A DNA stretch of 64,000 nt from JBBIJO01 sp037445895 (lineage in GTDB: Bacteria > Bacteroidota > Ignavibacteria > Kapaibacteriales > UBA2268). Positions within the stretch are counted from its first letter, which is position 1; each line of letters opens with the position of its first letter. The stretch spans positions 1 to 64,000 of the forward strand of contig JBBIJO010000011.1 in NCBI GenBank assembly GCA_037445895.1, read 5' to 3'. Positions 35,461 to 44,469 of the stretch are shown in pieces. Position numbers and translations under genes: made by a program. The notes below the pieces were generated by a model. It had not been told where the DNA came from. It saw only the letters and a program-made list of their open reading frames with translations, and ran no database searches.

Positions 35461-35727
35461 ATGATTTTACGAGAACAAAAGGCAGAATTAATCAACAAAT
35501 ATGGTGGAAGCCCAACGAATACGGGTCTTTCCGAAGTTCAAATTGCATTACTTACCGCAAGAATCCAAGACATCACACACCATTTAAATACTCATAAAAA
35601 GGATTTCCATTCTCGCCGCGGTCTGATTAAGCTTGTAAACAAAAGGAAACGCTTACTTGGTTACCTGGCTAAAAAAGATATTGGTCGATACCGCGAGATT
35701 CTTAACGCTTTATCTTTGAGAAAATAA
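35461..35727 (+). CDS. rpsO: 30S ribosomal protein S15
   Basis: Small-subunit protein binding the 16S central domain. GGAG at 35451-35454 sits 6 bases before ATG 35461, so this start (88 residues, the family's usual length) is preferred to ATG 35449, which overlaps that ribosome site. NTGLSEVQIALLTARI, HLNTHKKDFHSRRGL and RKRLLGYL are the S15 blocks. It is followed by a strong terminator-like hairpin and pnp, the usual rpsO-pnp order. Confidence 0.97.
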   Translation: MILREQKAELINKYGGSPTNTGLSEVQIALLTARIQDITHHLNTHKKDFHSRRGLIKLVNKRKRLLGYLAKKDIGRYREILNALSLRK

Positions 35728-35749
35728 TGATTGAGATAGATTTTCTTTC

Positions 35750-35785
35750 AAAAAGCGGTTTTTGCAATAATTAAACCGCTTTTTT
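35750..35785 (+). terminator. Rho-independent terminator after rpsO
   Basis: The arms AAAAAGCGGTTT (35750-35761) and AAACCGCTTTTTT (35773-35785) pair over 12 bases around a loop of about 11, and the run of T follows. It lies between rpsO and pnp. Confidence 0.85.
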
Positions 35786-35819
35786 CGTTACTTAAAATTA
35801 AATTAATGGTTCAAAAATT

Positions 35820-38015
35820 ATGAATAACAACAAACCTGAAAGCACCATTATCTGTGTAGATTTCGACGGGAATGAGTACTCGCTCGAATCGGGTAAATAC
35901 GCGAAGTTTGCTAATGGATCAGTAATGGTGAAATGTGGCGAAACAATGGTGCTCGTAACTGCTGTTGCTTCGGATACCGAAAGAACAGATATCGACTTTT
36001 TACCACTTCAAGTTGAATATCGTGAAAAAAGTTCTTCCGCTGGTAAAATTCCCGGAGGATTCCTTAAACGAGAAGGTAAGCCAACCGACCGCGAGATTCT
36101 TTCCGCTCGTCTGATAGATAGGCCAATTAGGCCGTTAATCCCGAAATCGTGGCGATTCGAAACCCAAATCATTGCAACAGTTTTTTCAACGCAGCCTGAA
36201 ATCGACCCCGACACCCTTGCTATGGTTGGAGCTTCCGCCGCTCTTATGATTTCGGACATTCCTTTTGCCGGTCCCGTTTCGGAAGTTCGCGTTGGCAGAA
36301 TTAACGGAAATTTCAAAATTAATCCGTCGTTCGAAGAACTTAAAACCTCCGATATGGATTTAACAATTGCTGGAACCGATACATCTATTGTTATGGTAGA
36401 AGGGGAAGCAAAAGAAATTTCGGAAGAGGATTTTCTCGATGCTCTTTCTTACGCTCACGAATGGATTAGGATACTCAATAATATGCAGAGGGAATTAGTT
36501 GAAAAAGTTGGTAAACTCAAACGTGAATTTTCGGAGATAGCCTATCCCCAAGAATTAATCGAACTTGTTGAATCAACCGTTGCCCAAGAACTTCAAGAAT
36601 ATATTCATACCATAACAACGAAAAAAGAACGGAAAGAATGGCGCGACCGTCTTCTGCAAAAAGCTTTAGAACTTGCTGTAGCCAAATTTAATGAAAAAGA
36701 AGAATATACTGAATTCAACTTCGAAGGAGCAATTTCCAACATAATTAACGAAATGGAAAAGAAAGCAATGCGCGAAATGATTTTAAACGAAAATCGAAGG
36801 CTCGATGGTCGTGGGTTGAAAGACATTCGCCCTATTTATTGTGAAGTTGGTTTGCTTCCTCGAGCACATGGTTCATCTTTATTTACTCGTGGCGAAACTC
36901 AGGCGCTTTGCACTACTACCCTTGGAACAAAAGACGACGAGCAAATATTCGATGGAATCTTTCCATTTTATACATCAAGATTTATGTTGCATTACAATTT
37001 CCCGCCATTTTCAACAGGCGAAGTAGGCCGCCTTACGGGTGTTAGCCGTCGCGAAGTTGGACATGGGAATCTTGCCGAACGCGCTTTAAAAAATATGATT
37101 CCAACTCAGGACGTATTTCCTTACACAATCCGCGTTGTTTCGGATATTCTGGAATCCAACGGTTCTTCTTCGATGGCAACAGTATGTGCTGGCACTCTTT
37201 CACTTCTCGATGCAGGAGTCCCGATAAAAAAAGCAGTTGCCGGAATAGCAATGGGTTTAATAAAAGAAGACGATAGAATAGCCATATTAACAGATATTCT
37301 CGGCGACGAAGACCACCTTGGTGATATGGATTTCAAGGTCGCGGGAACAAGCGACGGAATAACTGCTTGCCAAATGGATATAAAAATCGAAGGACTTTCG
37401 ATTGATATAATGCGAACTGCTTTGGAACAAGCTCGGCAAGCTCGTTTATTTATTCTCGAGAGAATGAATGAATTAATCTCGAAACCAAGAGGAGATTTAT
37501 CTCCTTATGCCCCAAGGTTTATTTCAATCAAAATACCCACCGATGCAATTGGATTGGTCATTGGAACAGGAGGTGAAACAATCCGAACAATCACAAAGGA
37601 GACTAATACATCTATTTTTATCGAAGAGGATGGAACTGTGCAAATTGCTTCTGCCTCAAAGGAAGATAGTTTAAATGCCGCTAAAATGATTGAAAATCTT
37701 ATCCGTAAACCAGAAGTTGGCGACGTTTATGTTGGCGAAGTTAAAGAGATTCGCGAAGGTTTAGGTGCATTCGTAGAATTTTTACCACGAAAAACAGGAT
37801 TGCTCCATATTTCAAATATCGATTACCAACGCATCTCTAAAGTTTCTGATGTTCTCAACGTTGGAGATAAAATTGATGTTAAGCTAGTCGAAATCACAAA
37901 CGACGGTAAATTTAAGTTAAGCAGAAAGGCATTGTTACCAAAACCGCAACACACAACGCATCAGGAAACTTCCACTCAACGACCAATGCAGGCAAAAACA
38001 GGAGTAAATAAATGA
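35820..38015 (+). CDS. pnp: Polyribonucleotide nucleotidyltransferase (PNPase)
   Basis: Phosphorolytic 3'-5' exoribonuclease of mRNA decay. Two RNase PH domains (GGFLKREGKPTDREIL and SARLIDRPIRPL near residues 78-105; RGETQALCTTTLG near 360; EILESNGSSSMATVC-type block VSDILESNGSSSMATVCAG near 440) enclose a helical linker. They are followed by a KH domain (IGLVIGTGGETIRTI near 577) and an S1 domain (VGDVYVGEVKEIREGLGAFV near 635-655). At 731 residues it is complete. It is read after the rpsO terminator; tRNA-Glu follows 17 bases after its stop. Confidence 0.97.
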   Translation: MNNNKPESTIICVDFDGNEYSLESGKYAKFANGSVMVKCGETMVLVTAVASDTERTDIDFLPLQVEYREKSSSAGKIPGGFLKREGKPTDREILSARLIDRPIRPLIPKSWRFETQIIATVFSTQPEIDPDTLAMVGASAALMISDIPFAGPVSEVRVGRINGNFKINPSFEELKTSDMDLTIAGTDTSIVMVEGEAKEISEEDFLDALSYAHEWIRILNNMQRELVEKVGKLKREFSEIAYPQELIELVESTVAQELQEYIHTITTKKERKEWRDRLLQKALELAVAKFNEKEEYTEFNFEGAISNIINEMEKKAMREMILNENRRLDGRGLKDIRPIYCEVGLLPRAHGSSLFTRGETQALCTTTLGTKDDEQIFDGIFPFYTSRFMLHYNFPPFSTGEVGRLTGVSRREVGHGNLAERALKNMIPTQDVFPYTIRVVSDILESNGSSSMATVCAGTLSLLDAGVPIKKAVAGIAMGLIKEDDRIAILTDILGDEDHLGDMDFKVAGTSDGITACQMDIKIEGLSIDIMRTALEQARQARLFILERMNELISKPRGDLSPYAPRFISIKIPTDAIGLVIGTGGETIRTITKETNTSIFIEEDGTVQIASASKEDSLNAAKMIENLIRKPEVGDVYVGEVKEIREGLGAFVEFLPRKTGLLHISNIDYQRISKVSDVLNVGDKIDVKLVEITNDGKFKLSRKALLPKPQHTTHQETSTQRPMQAKTGVNK

Positions 38016-38032
38016 TATTGATTTTTGAATTT

Positions 38033-38104
38033 GGCGCATTCGTCTAGTGGTTAGGACACGGCCCTCTCAAGGCCGCGGCAGGGGTTCGAGTCCCCTATGC
38101 GCTA
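38033..38104 (+). tRNA. tRNA-Glu (CTC)
   Basis: A 72-nt cloverleaf: acceptor GGCGCAT with ATGCGCT (first pair G-U), D-arm TCGTCTAGTGGTTAGGACA typical of tRNA-Glu, anticodon stem CGGCC/GGCCG around CTCTCAA (anticodon CTC), T-arm AGGGGTTCGAGTCCCCT. CCA is not encoded. Directly behind pnp and possibly cotranscribed with it. Confidence 0.95.
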
Positions 38105-38365
38105 CTTGTTCTATTACGCTTTATAACGCATTTTTCTTTCTATTAAGTTGTTCGATATCACTTTCGTTGCGAACCTTAACAAAGAATAAAGACGTTTCCG
38201 TTACTTATCGTTTATAGTGTTATTACTTTTTCCCAAATGATACCATACGATACAATGAAAATAGAAACATTAGGAGATTTCTCCGTAAAAACAAAAAAGC
38301 AAATTTTTAGCTACTTTCTATAAAAATTATTAACTTGCTAAATATCTTTAGGAGTTATATCTATT

Positions 38366-38722
38366 ATGGAATCCAAAGCCCAAAACATTTACACTATGGA
38401 CAGTTATAAGTTCAATCAGTTCACAGAATTTTTCGAGACTTTATTTGAAAACAAATTCCTTAAAATAGAAAAAATTATTTCCGAAGGTCATTCCTCGGAG
38501 CCGGATTTCTGGTTCGACCAGGAAACCTATGAATGGGTTATTCTTCTTCGAGGAAGGGCATGCCTTCGATTCAAAGACAAACCCGACCCAATCATATTAA
38601 CCGAAGGTGATTATCTTCTGATAAAACCGCACGAAGCCCATCGTGTGGAATGGACAGCTCCAAACCAAAAAACAATATGGTTGGCTATTCACTTTGCAAT
38701 TGTTGAACCTATTGACCAGTAA
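38366..38722 (+). CDS. Cupin-domain protein
   Basis: A 118-residue single cupin: EWVILLRGRACLRF (about residues 57-70) and EGDYLLIKPHEAHRVEWT (about 84-101) are the two cupin motifs, with the metal ligand His in KPHEAHRV and a Glu/His-poor first motif. It belongs to the small stand-alone cupins of unknown substrate. TAGGAG precedes the ATG. Its 3' end overlaps the convergent minus-strand gene by 14 bases. Confidence 0.8.
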   Translation: MESKAQNIYTMDSYKFNQFTEFFETLFENKFLKIEKIISEGHSSEPDFWFDQETYEWVILLRGRACLRFKDKPDPIILTEGDYLLIKPHEAHRVEWTAPNQKTIWLAIHFAIVEPIDQ

Positions 38723-39203
38723 GTCCAGGAAGCAATCGCTTGACAATAATAGGAACTGCTTCCATTACATTTTCTTCGGACTTAAAAATATCACGAGCTT
38801 GATAATCTGGATAAGCAAGTTTAGTAGCAACATCATAAATATAAGCATTAATAAGGATTCTATCGGCTTTTCGATTAAACGTTCCGCTAATAACAACATC
38901 GGTTTTCATCATCTGGACAGCCTTCCAAATATCGGAAGGATATTGTGGATTCAAAGGATCGAGATTGAATTGACTAACAAGCATATCGATAGAATCCGAT
39001 GGTATGATTGAATAATGCTTGCCTTCGGGATCCTTTTCTCGGAAAAGATTCGCAATACTGTCTTGTAATTTGTAACTTATCACGTTTAGACTTAGGTCCC
39101 CATCCATATTTTGGAATGGCAACACTGCTACCCTAATTTGGCTATTAAGATGATAAAAAATAAATCCGAAGAAAGTGACAACAAAGAAAAAAACATTTTT
39201 CAT
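38709..39203 (-). CDS. Exported FlgO/CsgG/TolB-N-like protein
   Basis: A 164-residue protein with a signal or anchor segment (KNVFFFVVTFFGFIF). The body resembles the CsgG/FlgO/TolB-N fold: IRVAVLPFQNMDGD, helix SYKLQDSIANLF, then MMKTDVVISGTFNRKADRILINAYIYDV. Such domains occur in outer-membrane-associated assembly factors and in sensors of adenylate cyclase type. GAGGA stands before the ATG. It follows the Hpt gene after 11 bases, which suggests a joint role, perhaps signalling at the envelope (inference). Confidence 0.65.
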   Translation of the reverse strand: MKNVFFFVVTFFGFIFYHLNSQIRVAVLPFQNMDGDLSLNVISYKLQDSIANLFREKDPEGKHYSIIPSDSIDMLVSQFNLDPLNPQYPSDIWKAVQMMKTDVVISGTFNRKADRILINAYIYDVATKLAYPDYQARDIFKSEENVMEAVPIIVKRLLPGLTGQ

Positions 39204-39214
39204 TTCAAATTCCT

Positions 39215-39523
39215 CTATTGTTGAGAATTTGTTTCGAGATATTCTTTGACATCAAGGAATGCATTACGAATTTTGGTTTCCATTTGCGAAGCATTAATCC
39301 AATCATTTTTCTTTGCATAATCCATCAACTCAATCCCAAGCTGTGCAATATTATCTAACCCAAATTGGAAACACGAACCTTTCAGAGTGTGTCCAAAACG
39401 ATAGAGGTCTTCCGAAATTTTTGCCTCGATAAAGCCTTTAAACTTAGAATCTAAGTCGTGCAACCAACTATCCACGAATTCCGGAAGGAGTTCCCGCACA
39501 TAAGGATCATCCGAAAGTTTCAT
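39215..39523 (-). CDS. Histidine-phosphotransfer (Hpt) protein
   Basis: A 102-residue four-helix Hpt domain. The phosphoacceptor is His in FGHTLKGSCFQFG (about residue 44), the standard HxLKGS motif. It relays phosphate between a hybrid kinase and a response regulator, neither of which is in the window. GAGG precedes the ATG. Promoter sequence would lie in the short space to rnpB. Confidence 0.9.
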   Translation of the reverse strand: MKLSDDPYVRELLPEFVDSWLHDLDSKFKGFIEAKISEDLYRFGHTLKGSCFQFGLDNIAQLGIELMDYAKKNDWINASQMETKIRNAFLDVKEYLETNSQQ

Positions 39524-39551
39524 TTCAACCTCATTAAGTAATTAAATTTAA

Positions 39552-40011
39552 GAATCGTTTTTGATGAAAGAATTGTAAGCCGAATTCTGTCTGCATCCCG
39601 ATAAGTATGGGATGGAGGCAACCATTTATCTGGGGGCATTGTTGCCAATACCCTCGAGCGGTCTACCCAAAAGCATTAATTCTAAAGAATTAACCGACGG
39701 AACAAATCGGCACTACAAATGTAGTATGCTTTCCTATTCGACCTTGCTCCACGCGGGGTTTACAAAGCCATTTCAGTCACCCGAAATGCTGGTAGGCTCT
39801 TACCCTACCGTTTCACCATCGCCTCCGTACCGCCTGCCGTAGCACGCTGGATTGGCAGTTTATTTTCTGTTGCACTTTCCGTTAGCTCGCTACCTACAAG
39901 TAGCTCGCTACCTCCCCGTTAGGAAGCGCGCTGTTCCCGGAGTTCGGACTTTCCTCGAAGGATAACTACAAACCCTTCGCGGTTGCCCACTCTTCCATCA
40001 AAGAACGATTC
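39552..40011 (-). ncRNA. rnpB: RNase P RNA (class A)
   Basis: Catalytic RNA of tRNA 5' maturation. On the minus strand the conserved blocks occur in order: GAGGAAAGTCCGAACTC, GGAAAGTGCAACAGAAA, GGTGAAACGGTAGGGTAAGAG-type core, and near the 3' end CAGACAGAATTCGGCTTA. The ends GAATCGTT (40004-40011) and AACGATTC (39552-39559), plus the inner GATGGAAGAGT/ATTCTTTCATC, pair to form a long P1 helix. That sets the approximate ends; the mature RNA may be shorter. A 13-base unit TAGCTCGCTACCT (plus strand) is repeated at 39883 and 39901 in the P12 region. Confidence 0.93.
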
Positions 40012-40038
40012 CACTCATACAAATTTATGAATTTTTTT

Positions 40039-40767
40039 TCAAATGTAACTACTTTCAATTTCTAAATCTTCGGGGTAAAGAATTCGCCCACAATTTTCAC
40101 AAGTATATATCATATCTAAATCGTTCCTCAATTCAACTATCTTCTGTGGCGGAATATGGCTGAAACAACCCGTGCAACTATTTCTCTTTACTTTCACTAT
40201 TGCATCCTTATGCATAGTTCTTATTCTATGATAAAACTCTAAATTCTGGCGAGTGATTGCTTTAACAATTTCGTTTCTCTTAGCTTTAATTTCATTCAAT
40301 TCTTCGTTTTGATTTGTCGCTATCAATTCGTATTCCGCCTCAAGTTCATTCAATTCTTTCATCGCTTCTTCGGCTTCCTGTTTTTGCGTTTCGAGAACTT
40401 GTCGGAGATTCTCTTCTTTGATTGCTGCTTGTCTTAGTTCATCGGAAATACGTGCATATTCGCTACGTGAATGTTCAATTTCGCGCGTTATTGCGTCAAA
40501 TTCCCTATTATTGCGAACAAGAAACTGCTGTTTCGAAAGTTTCTCCTCGCGAGTTTTTAATTCTTCGAGAGCCTTTGCTGAATTAATTTGGAACTCTTTC
40601 ACTTCCTCGAGAATTTTCTGGGTTTCTTTGAACATTGAATTTCGCTCGGCATAAACTTCCTTCATCCTTTGTATTTGCTCGGGCAAGTCGCCATATTCCT
40701 CCTCGAGGTCGTCTTGTTTTTTATCGACTAAAGATAACGCCACAAGAAATTGCAGTTGGTGAACCAT
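40039..40767 (-). CDS. Coiled-coil C4-type zinc-ribbon protein
   Basis: The 242-residue protein is a long antiparallel coiled coil (about residues 10-185) followed by a zinc ribbon: CTGC near 199-202 and CENC near 222-225 with GRILYPED after it. This is the DUF164/zf-RING_7 family (CdsZ-like in chlamydiae), found next to Nif3-like genes in many bacteria, as here (4-base gap). It probably binds nucleic acid or works as a chaperone-like partner; the function is not settled. Confidence 0.88.
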   Translation of the reverse strand: MVHQLQFLVALSLVDKKQDDLEEEYGDLPEQIQRMKEVYAERNSMFKETQKILEEVKEFQINSAKALEELKTREEKLSKQQFLVRNNREFDAITREIEHSRSEYARISDELRQAAIKEENLRQVLETQKQEAEEAMKELNELEAEYELIATNQNEELNEIKAKRNEIVKAITRQNLEFYHRIRTMHKDAIVKVKRNSCTGCFSHIPPQKIVELRNDLDMIYTCENCGRILYPEDLEIESSYI

Positions 40768-40771
40768 ATTA

Positions 40772-41611
40772 TTACTCCCACATATTATTAATTAATACCT
40801 TCTGTTTCCGATTAAAATCTTCTTGGCTCCAATAATTAATTGGATTTGTATAAACCGACGATGCAACAATTTCAATCTCGGCAGAATCGAAAATTTGCAT
40901 AAATAATTTCGACAACCCAAAGGGCACAAAATATTCCATTTCCCAATGCCCAGGATCCACAATCATTAACTTACCATCGTATTTATGGAAGTAATGATAA
41001 GAAACGTCAGCTGTGATAAATGCGTCAACCCCTTTCTCGAAGGCTTTTTCTGAATAAGAAATTCCACTGCCCGCGAGAATCCCTACCGATTGAACATAGT
41101 CGAACCTTCCTTTGCACCAACGCAAAGGAGATTGCGTTGTATTCTGAACTATCGTTAAAAATTCTTCTACCGAAATTTGTTTTTTAAACTTACCATACAC
41201 GCCCATCCCAAATTTTTCAAACTGTGGATTGGGGTCAAGAAAATCGATATACTCTAACCCTATAGCATTAGCAAAAAGCCAACTTGTCCCATACTCATAA
41301 GCATCAAAATTTGTGTGGCAAACTATTAGCGAAATATCGTTGCGAATCAATTGAGACAACAAATTACCAACTCGTTCTGTTTCAAAAATAGCTTCGACGG
41401 GGTTATATATTAAGGGATGAAAACTAACGATACAATTCGATTTTTTCCCTTTTGCTTCTTCAATAACCTCAGGGGTGATTTCGTAAGCAACCAAAAGCCT
41501 TTTAATTTCTACATTCCTCGATTGAAGTTGTATACCTATTCTATCGTTATCTAAACCTGTTTCGAAGGGCAAAAATTTTTGAATCCGTTCAACAATCTCG
41601 CCAATTATCAT
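40772..41611 (-). CDS. Nif3-like dinuclear metal-centre protein
   Basis: Member of the NIF3/YbgI family, a hexameric protein with a dinuclear metal site. CIVSFHPLIY (about residues 61-70) gives a ligand His, VCHTNFDAY another, and DPGHWEMEYFVP near 222 the C-terminal ligands. The usual second signature (GHxxxE) is therefore intact. ATG 41611 is taken; a TTG three codons upstream is possible. The family is linked to GTP cyclohydrolase-like or metal-handling roles without firm proof. Paired with the zinc-ribbon gene. Confidence 0.88.
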   Translation of the reverse strand: MIIGEIVERIQKFLPFETGLDNDRIGIQLQSRNVEIKRLLVAYEITPEVIEEAKGKKSNCIVSFHPLIYNPVEAIFETERVGNLLSQLIRNDISLIVCHTNFDAYEYGTSWLFANAIGLEYIDFLDPNPQFEKFGMGVYGKFKKQISVEEFLTIVQNTTQSPLRWCKGRFDYVQSVGILAGSGISYSEKAFEKGVDAFITADVSYHYFHKYDGKLMIVDPGHWEMEYFVPFGLSKLFMQIFDSAEIEIVASSVYTNPINYWSQEDFNRKQKVLINNMWE

Positions 41612-41715
41612 TAATTTCAATTTTCAAAAAAAATTCTTACAAAATTACTAAACTTTCATTAAAGTTACAATTTTTTAAAATTTGTTCGTTGCTTATAATA
41701 TATAAGGAGAATTTT

Positions 41716-42432
41716 ATGAACAAATTGGTAACAACATTAATACTGTTTCTTGCTTCATTCGCAATTTGTTATTCAGTAGGGAATTCACACCCAATAAATT
41801 CATTTATTAATTATATTCCTTTGGATACCAATATGGTATTCGAAAGTCCAAGGCCTTTGATTGAATCCCATAAGTTGGAAACTAGTTCCTATAAATATTG
41901 GGGTTTCAACGTTATTCTTTCGAACAACGGATTTGGAGCTGGAACATTTTACGACAGATTTATTGCCGAAGACTTGTCACTTTTTGTTAATCTGTATATT
42001 TCTGGGGCTCGCAATACCGACGAATTTGACATTTACGACCCAATCACTGGTAGGCTGTATGTCCCTGGAAAAATTAATCGATTATTTATGTTCCCGCTAA
42101 CCTTTGGAGTAAATAAGTTTATTTTCACAAAAACCCTTAACTCGAACTTCTTCCCTTATCTTAGTTTTGGAATAGGACCTACATTTATCATATCGACGCC
42201 ATATAACAAGGAATTTTTCACTTCCTTCGGTTACGCACATTTTTACGTGCGATTTGGCGGCTTCGTTGGTGCGGGCATTAATATCCCAACAGTCAACAAC
42301 TCTTACGTTGGTGTTTCAATCCGATACTATTGGATACCTTTCGGCGGGAATGGACTCGAAAGCATTAGGGACCTTCCGATTAAAGATTTTGGAGGATTTT
42401 TCCTTGGATTAAATATCGGTATTAACATTTAG
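41716..42432 (+). CDS. Outer-membrane beta-barrel protein, function unknown
   Basis: AAGGAG at about 41703-41708 fixes the ATG at 41716. The 238-residue product has a signal peptide (MNKLVTTLILFLASFAICYS) and amphipathic strands rich in Phe/Tyr/Gly (YWGFNVILSNNGFGAG, FGIGPTFIIS, GGFVGAGINI, GVSIRYYW), and ends LGLNIGINI like an outer-membrane barrel. Family not recognised. It stands alone between the Nif3 gene and the pccB fragment. Confidence 0.7.
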   Translation: MNKLVTTLILFLASFAICYSVGNSHPINSFINYIPLDTNMVFESPRPLIESHKLETSSYKYWGFNVILSNNGFGAGTFYDRFIAEDLSLFVNLYISGARNTDEFDIYDPITGRLYVPGKINRLFMFPLTFGVNKFIFTKTLNSNFFPYLSFGIGPTFIISTPYNKEFFTSFGYAHFYVRFGGFVGAGINIPTVNNSYVGVSIRYYWIPFGGNGLESIRDLPIKDFGGFFLGLNIGINI

Positions 42433-42522
42433 CCAAAAACCCAAAGTAGCATCCTTAGAAAAAAACACTAAAATAGTGATTTGCACTAATCGGATAAGAT
42501 TATCACAACTACAATGTTATTT

Positions 42523-42786
42523 TTAAATATGATTCATTTTTGTTATCTTTCGAGTATGGGCTAAACCCGGCGAACCACCAGCGACAGAAAAATCTTGTGC
42601 ATAAATACAAATTGGATGCTCCATAATACTTGCTGTTCCCGTAATAACTCCATCGCGAAGTAAACGTTTCTTATCCAATCCGAGCTACTGCGAAGCTTGC
42701 TGAACAAACATATCGTATTCGTCGAAAGAATCTGGGTCCACAATTCTTTCAATTTGCTCTTTTGCAGTAAGCTTGCCTCGCTTTTG
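42523..42786 (-). pseudogene. pccB: Fragment of acyl-CoA (propionyl-CoA) carboxylase beta subunit
   Basis: In the minus-strand frame from 42786 the sequence reads KRGKLTAKEQIERIVDPDSF, then EYDMFV, a TAG stop, and LGLDKKRLLRDGVITGTASI followed by AQDFSVAGGSPG. This is the N-terminal region of carboxyltransferase beta chains (PccB type: KGKLTARERI..., LLDPGSF, DGVVTG, SQDFTVxGGS). It has an internal stop, lacks a start region, and ends after about 87 codons of the roughly 510 normally present. So it is a decayed remnant. An open frame overlapping it in a different register is not the real one. Confidence 0.8.
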
Positions 42787-42841
42787 GCAACATCGGACTT
42801 TCTTTTAAAAAAGAATTTAAACAACTCTTTAATCACCAACT

Positions 42842-43141
42842 TTACTTTCTTGTTTTTCTGAATTTATTAATATAATCTATTAAACTATCGAGCGAATAAT
42901 CCGGAACATCTTCGGGAAGAAGGATACGAATAGTCTTTTTCCCAAAAGCACCTTTAATTGTATATTCACCTTTGACTATAACCTTGAAGTAAGGAATATC
43001 GAATTCTTCGAAAACGAGTAGTTTGCCAAGACGTCCAAGATATTCCACAAATTGTTTTGTAATTGTTCCGTCGAGTAAAATATCTCGCGTATTGCTACTT
43101 TCGTAGCAATCGTCTATAATTTTAACTTTAAGAACTTTCAT
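42842..43141 (-). CDS. Hypothetical 99-residue protein coupled to the cysteine desulfurase
   Basis: A soluble alpha+beta protein: MKVLKVKIIDDCYESSN, a helix LDGTITKQFVEYLGRLG, strands LLVFEEFDIPYFKVIVKG and TIKGAFGKKTIRILLPE, and a C-terminal helix. Its ATG overlaps the end of the desulfurase gene by 4 bases, so translation is coupled. I do not recognise it. One Cys (Cys12, DDCYES) and the coupling suggest a sulfur-handling or accessory role (inference only). Confidence 0.65.
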   Translation of the reverse strand: MKVLKVKIIDDCYESSNTRDILLDGTITKQFVEYLGRLGKLLVFEEFDIPYFKVIVKGEYTIKGAFGKKTIRILLPEDVPDYSLDSLIDYINKFRKTRK

Positions 43142-44292
43142 TTCCGCTTGGGAATTAGAGTAATTTTCTTAACAGCATCGACAAATTTGTAAATTTCTTC
43201 TTCCGTTGTAAAATACGAATGACTTGCCCGAACAGTTCCCCAAGGTTCGACTCCCAAATACTTTAAAATCAACGGGGCACAATGCAAACCCGTGCGCACC
43301 ATAATATCAAACGAACTTTCGAGGATGTATCCAACTTCTTCGGGAACCATTCCTCGAACGTTAAAACAAAAATTTGAATACGAAGTATGCTCTGTCGAAC
43401 TATAAATTTCAATTTCTTCAACGTCTTTTAATTCATCGAAAAGGATGTTATAAAGATTCTTTTTGTGTTGTAGAATATTTCCCATTCCTACGTCGAAAAT
43501 AAACCGAACACCAGCATATAGAGAAATAATTCCCGGAGTATTTGGTGTTCCAGCTTCGTAATGAATAGGCAATCCATCGGGTTGAAGAAGGACTTCGCTA
43601 AGTATCCCTGTCCCTCCAACTTTTAAAGGCTTCAATTCAACATTTTCTTTGATATAAAGCCCTCCGATACCTTGCATACCATACAACGATTTGTGTCCCG
43701 TAAAGGCTAAAAGGTCTATGTCCCATTTTTCACAATCAATTGGCACGGCTCCGGCAGCTTGTGATGCGTCGACAACAAAATAGGCACCAGCCGAATGGGC
43801 AATTTTCGAAATAGCCTCAATATCCAAAACAGTCCCAGTAACATTAGAACAATGATTAACAATCACTGCTCGCGTGTTGTCCCGAATAGCTTGCTTGATT
43901 TGCTCAGGCTCGACCCAACCATATTTGCTACACCCAACAAAGGTAACCGAAATTTTTCCTTCCTTTTCGAGCGTTTTTAAAGGTCGAATTACCGAATTGT
44001 GTTCAATAGCAGTAGTAACGACGTGCCCACCTTCGAGACGTAACCCTTTGATTGCAAGATTCAACGACTCGGTACTCCCAGAGGTAAAAACAATATGCAG
44101 CGGATCATTAATATTAAATAAATCGGCAAGACGAGCACGACACAGATACGCTATATCGTCGTCCTCGCGTTCAAGCCCAGTTCGGGCAGAACTCACTAAT
44201 GGGCCACTAAAGGAAGCAAGAACTGCTTCTTGAACTATTTTCGGTTTTGGAAAACTTGTTGCAGCGTTATTAAGATAAATCATAAGATTCAT
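43138..44292 (-). CDS. Cysteine desulfurase-like class V aminotransferase
   Basis: PLP enzyme of 384 residues that takes sulfur from cysteine. YLNNAATSFPKP opens it; TSGSTESLNLAIKG and AIEHNSV bind cofactor; DASQAAGAVPID carries the PLP Asp; FTGHKSLYG has the Schiff-base Lys near residue 203; and RTGLHCAP near 336 has the sulfur-accepting Cys. The short active-site loop fits the SufS-like/Csd family (TIGR01977 type) rather than NifS/IscS. ATG 44292 is used, with ATG 44283 possible. No iron-sulfur assembly genes are near; the 99-residue gene behind it is its only partner. Confidence 0.88.
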   Translation of the reverse strand: MNLMIYLNNAATSFPKPKIVQEAVLASFSGPLVSSARTGLEREDDDIAYLCRARLADLFNINDPLHIVFTSGSTESLNLAIKGLRLEGGHVVTTAIEHNSVIRPLKTLEKEGKISVTFVGCSKYGWVEPEQIKQAIRDNTRAVIVNHCSNVTGTVLDIEAISKIAHSAGAYFVVDASQAAGAVPIDCEKWDIDLLAFTGHKSLYGMQGIGGLYIKENVELKPLKVGGTGILSEVLLQPDGLPIHYEAGTPNTPGIISLYAGVRFIFDVGMGNILQHKKNLYNILFDELKDVEEIEIYSSTEHTSYSNFCFNVRGMVPEEVGYILESSFDIMVRTGLHCAPLILKYLGVEPWGTVRASHSYFTTEEEIYKFVDAVKKITLIPKRK

Positions 44293-44469
44293 TAATTTAA
44301 AAACACAAAATTACGAAGTTTTAAGTAAAATAGAAGTTACCACCAATGCTTCGTAATATGAGCTATTTGCAAAGGTTTAGCTGTAATGGCAAAAATTTTC
44401 CCATTGGTTCTATAATAAACTTTTGGAAATGACATTTTAAACCAAAGCAAAGTAAAATAGAGCAAAAGC

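Noticed and set aside
42561..42839. 92-codon minus-strand frame with its own start
   Set aside because: The readable PccB homology is in a different register of the same DNA; this frame is a by-product of decay.
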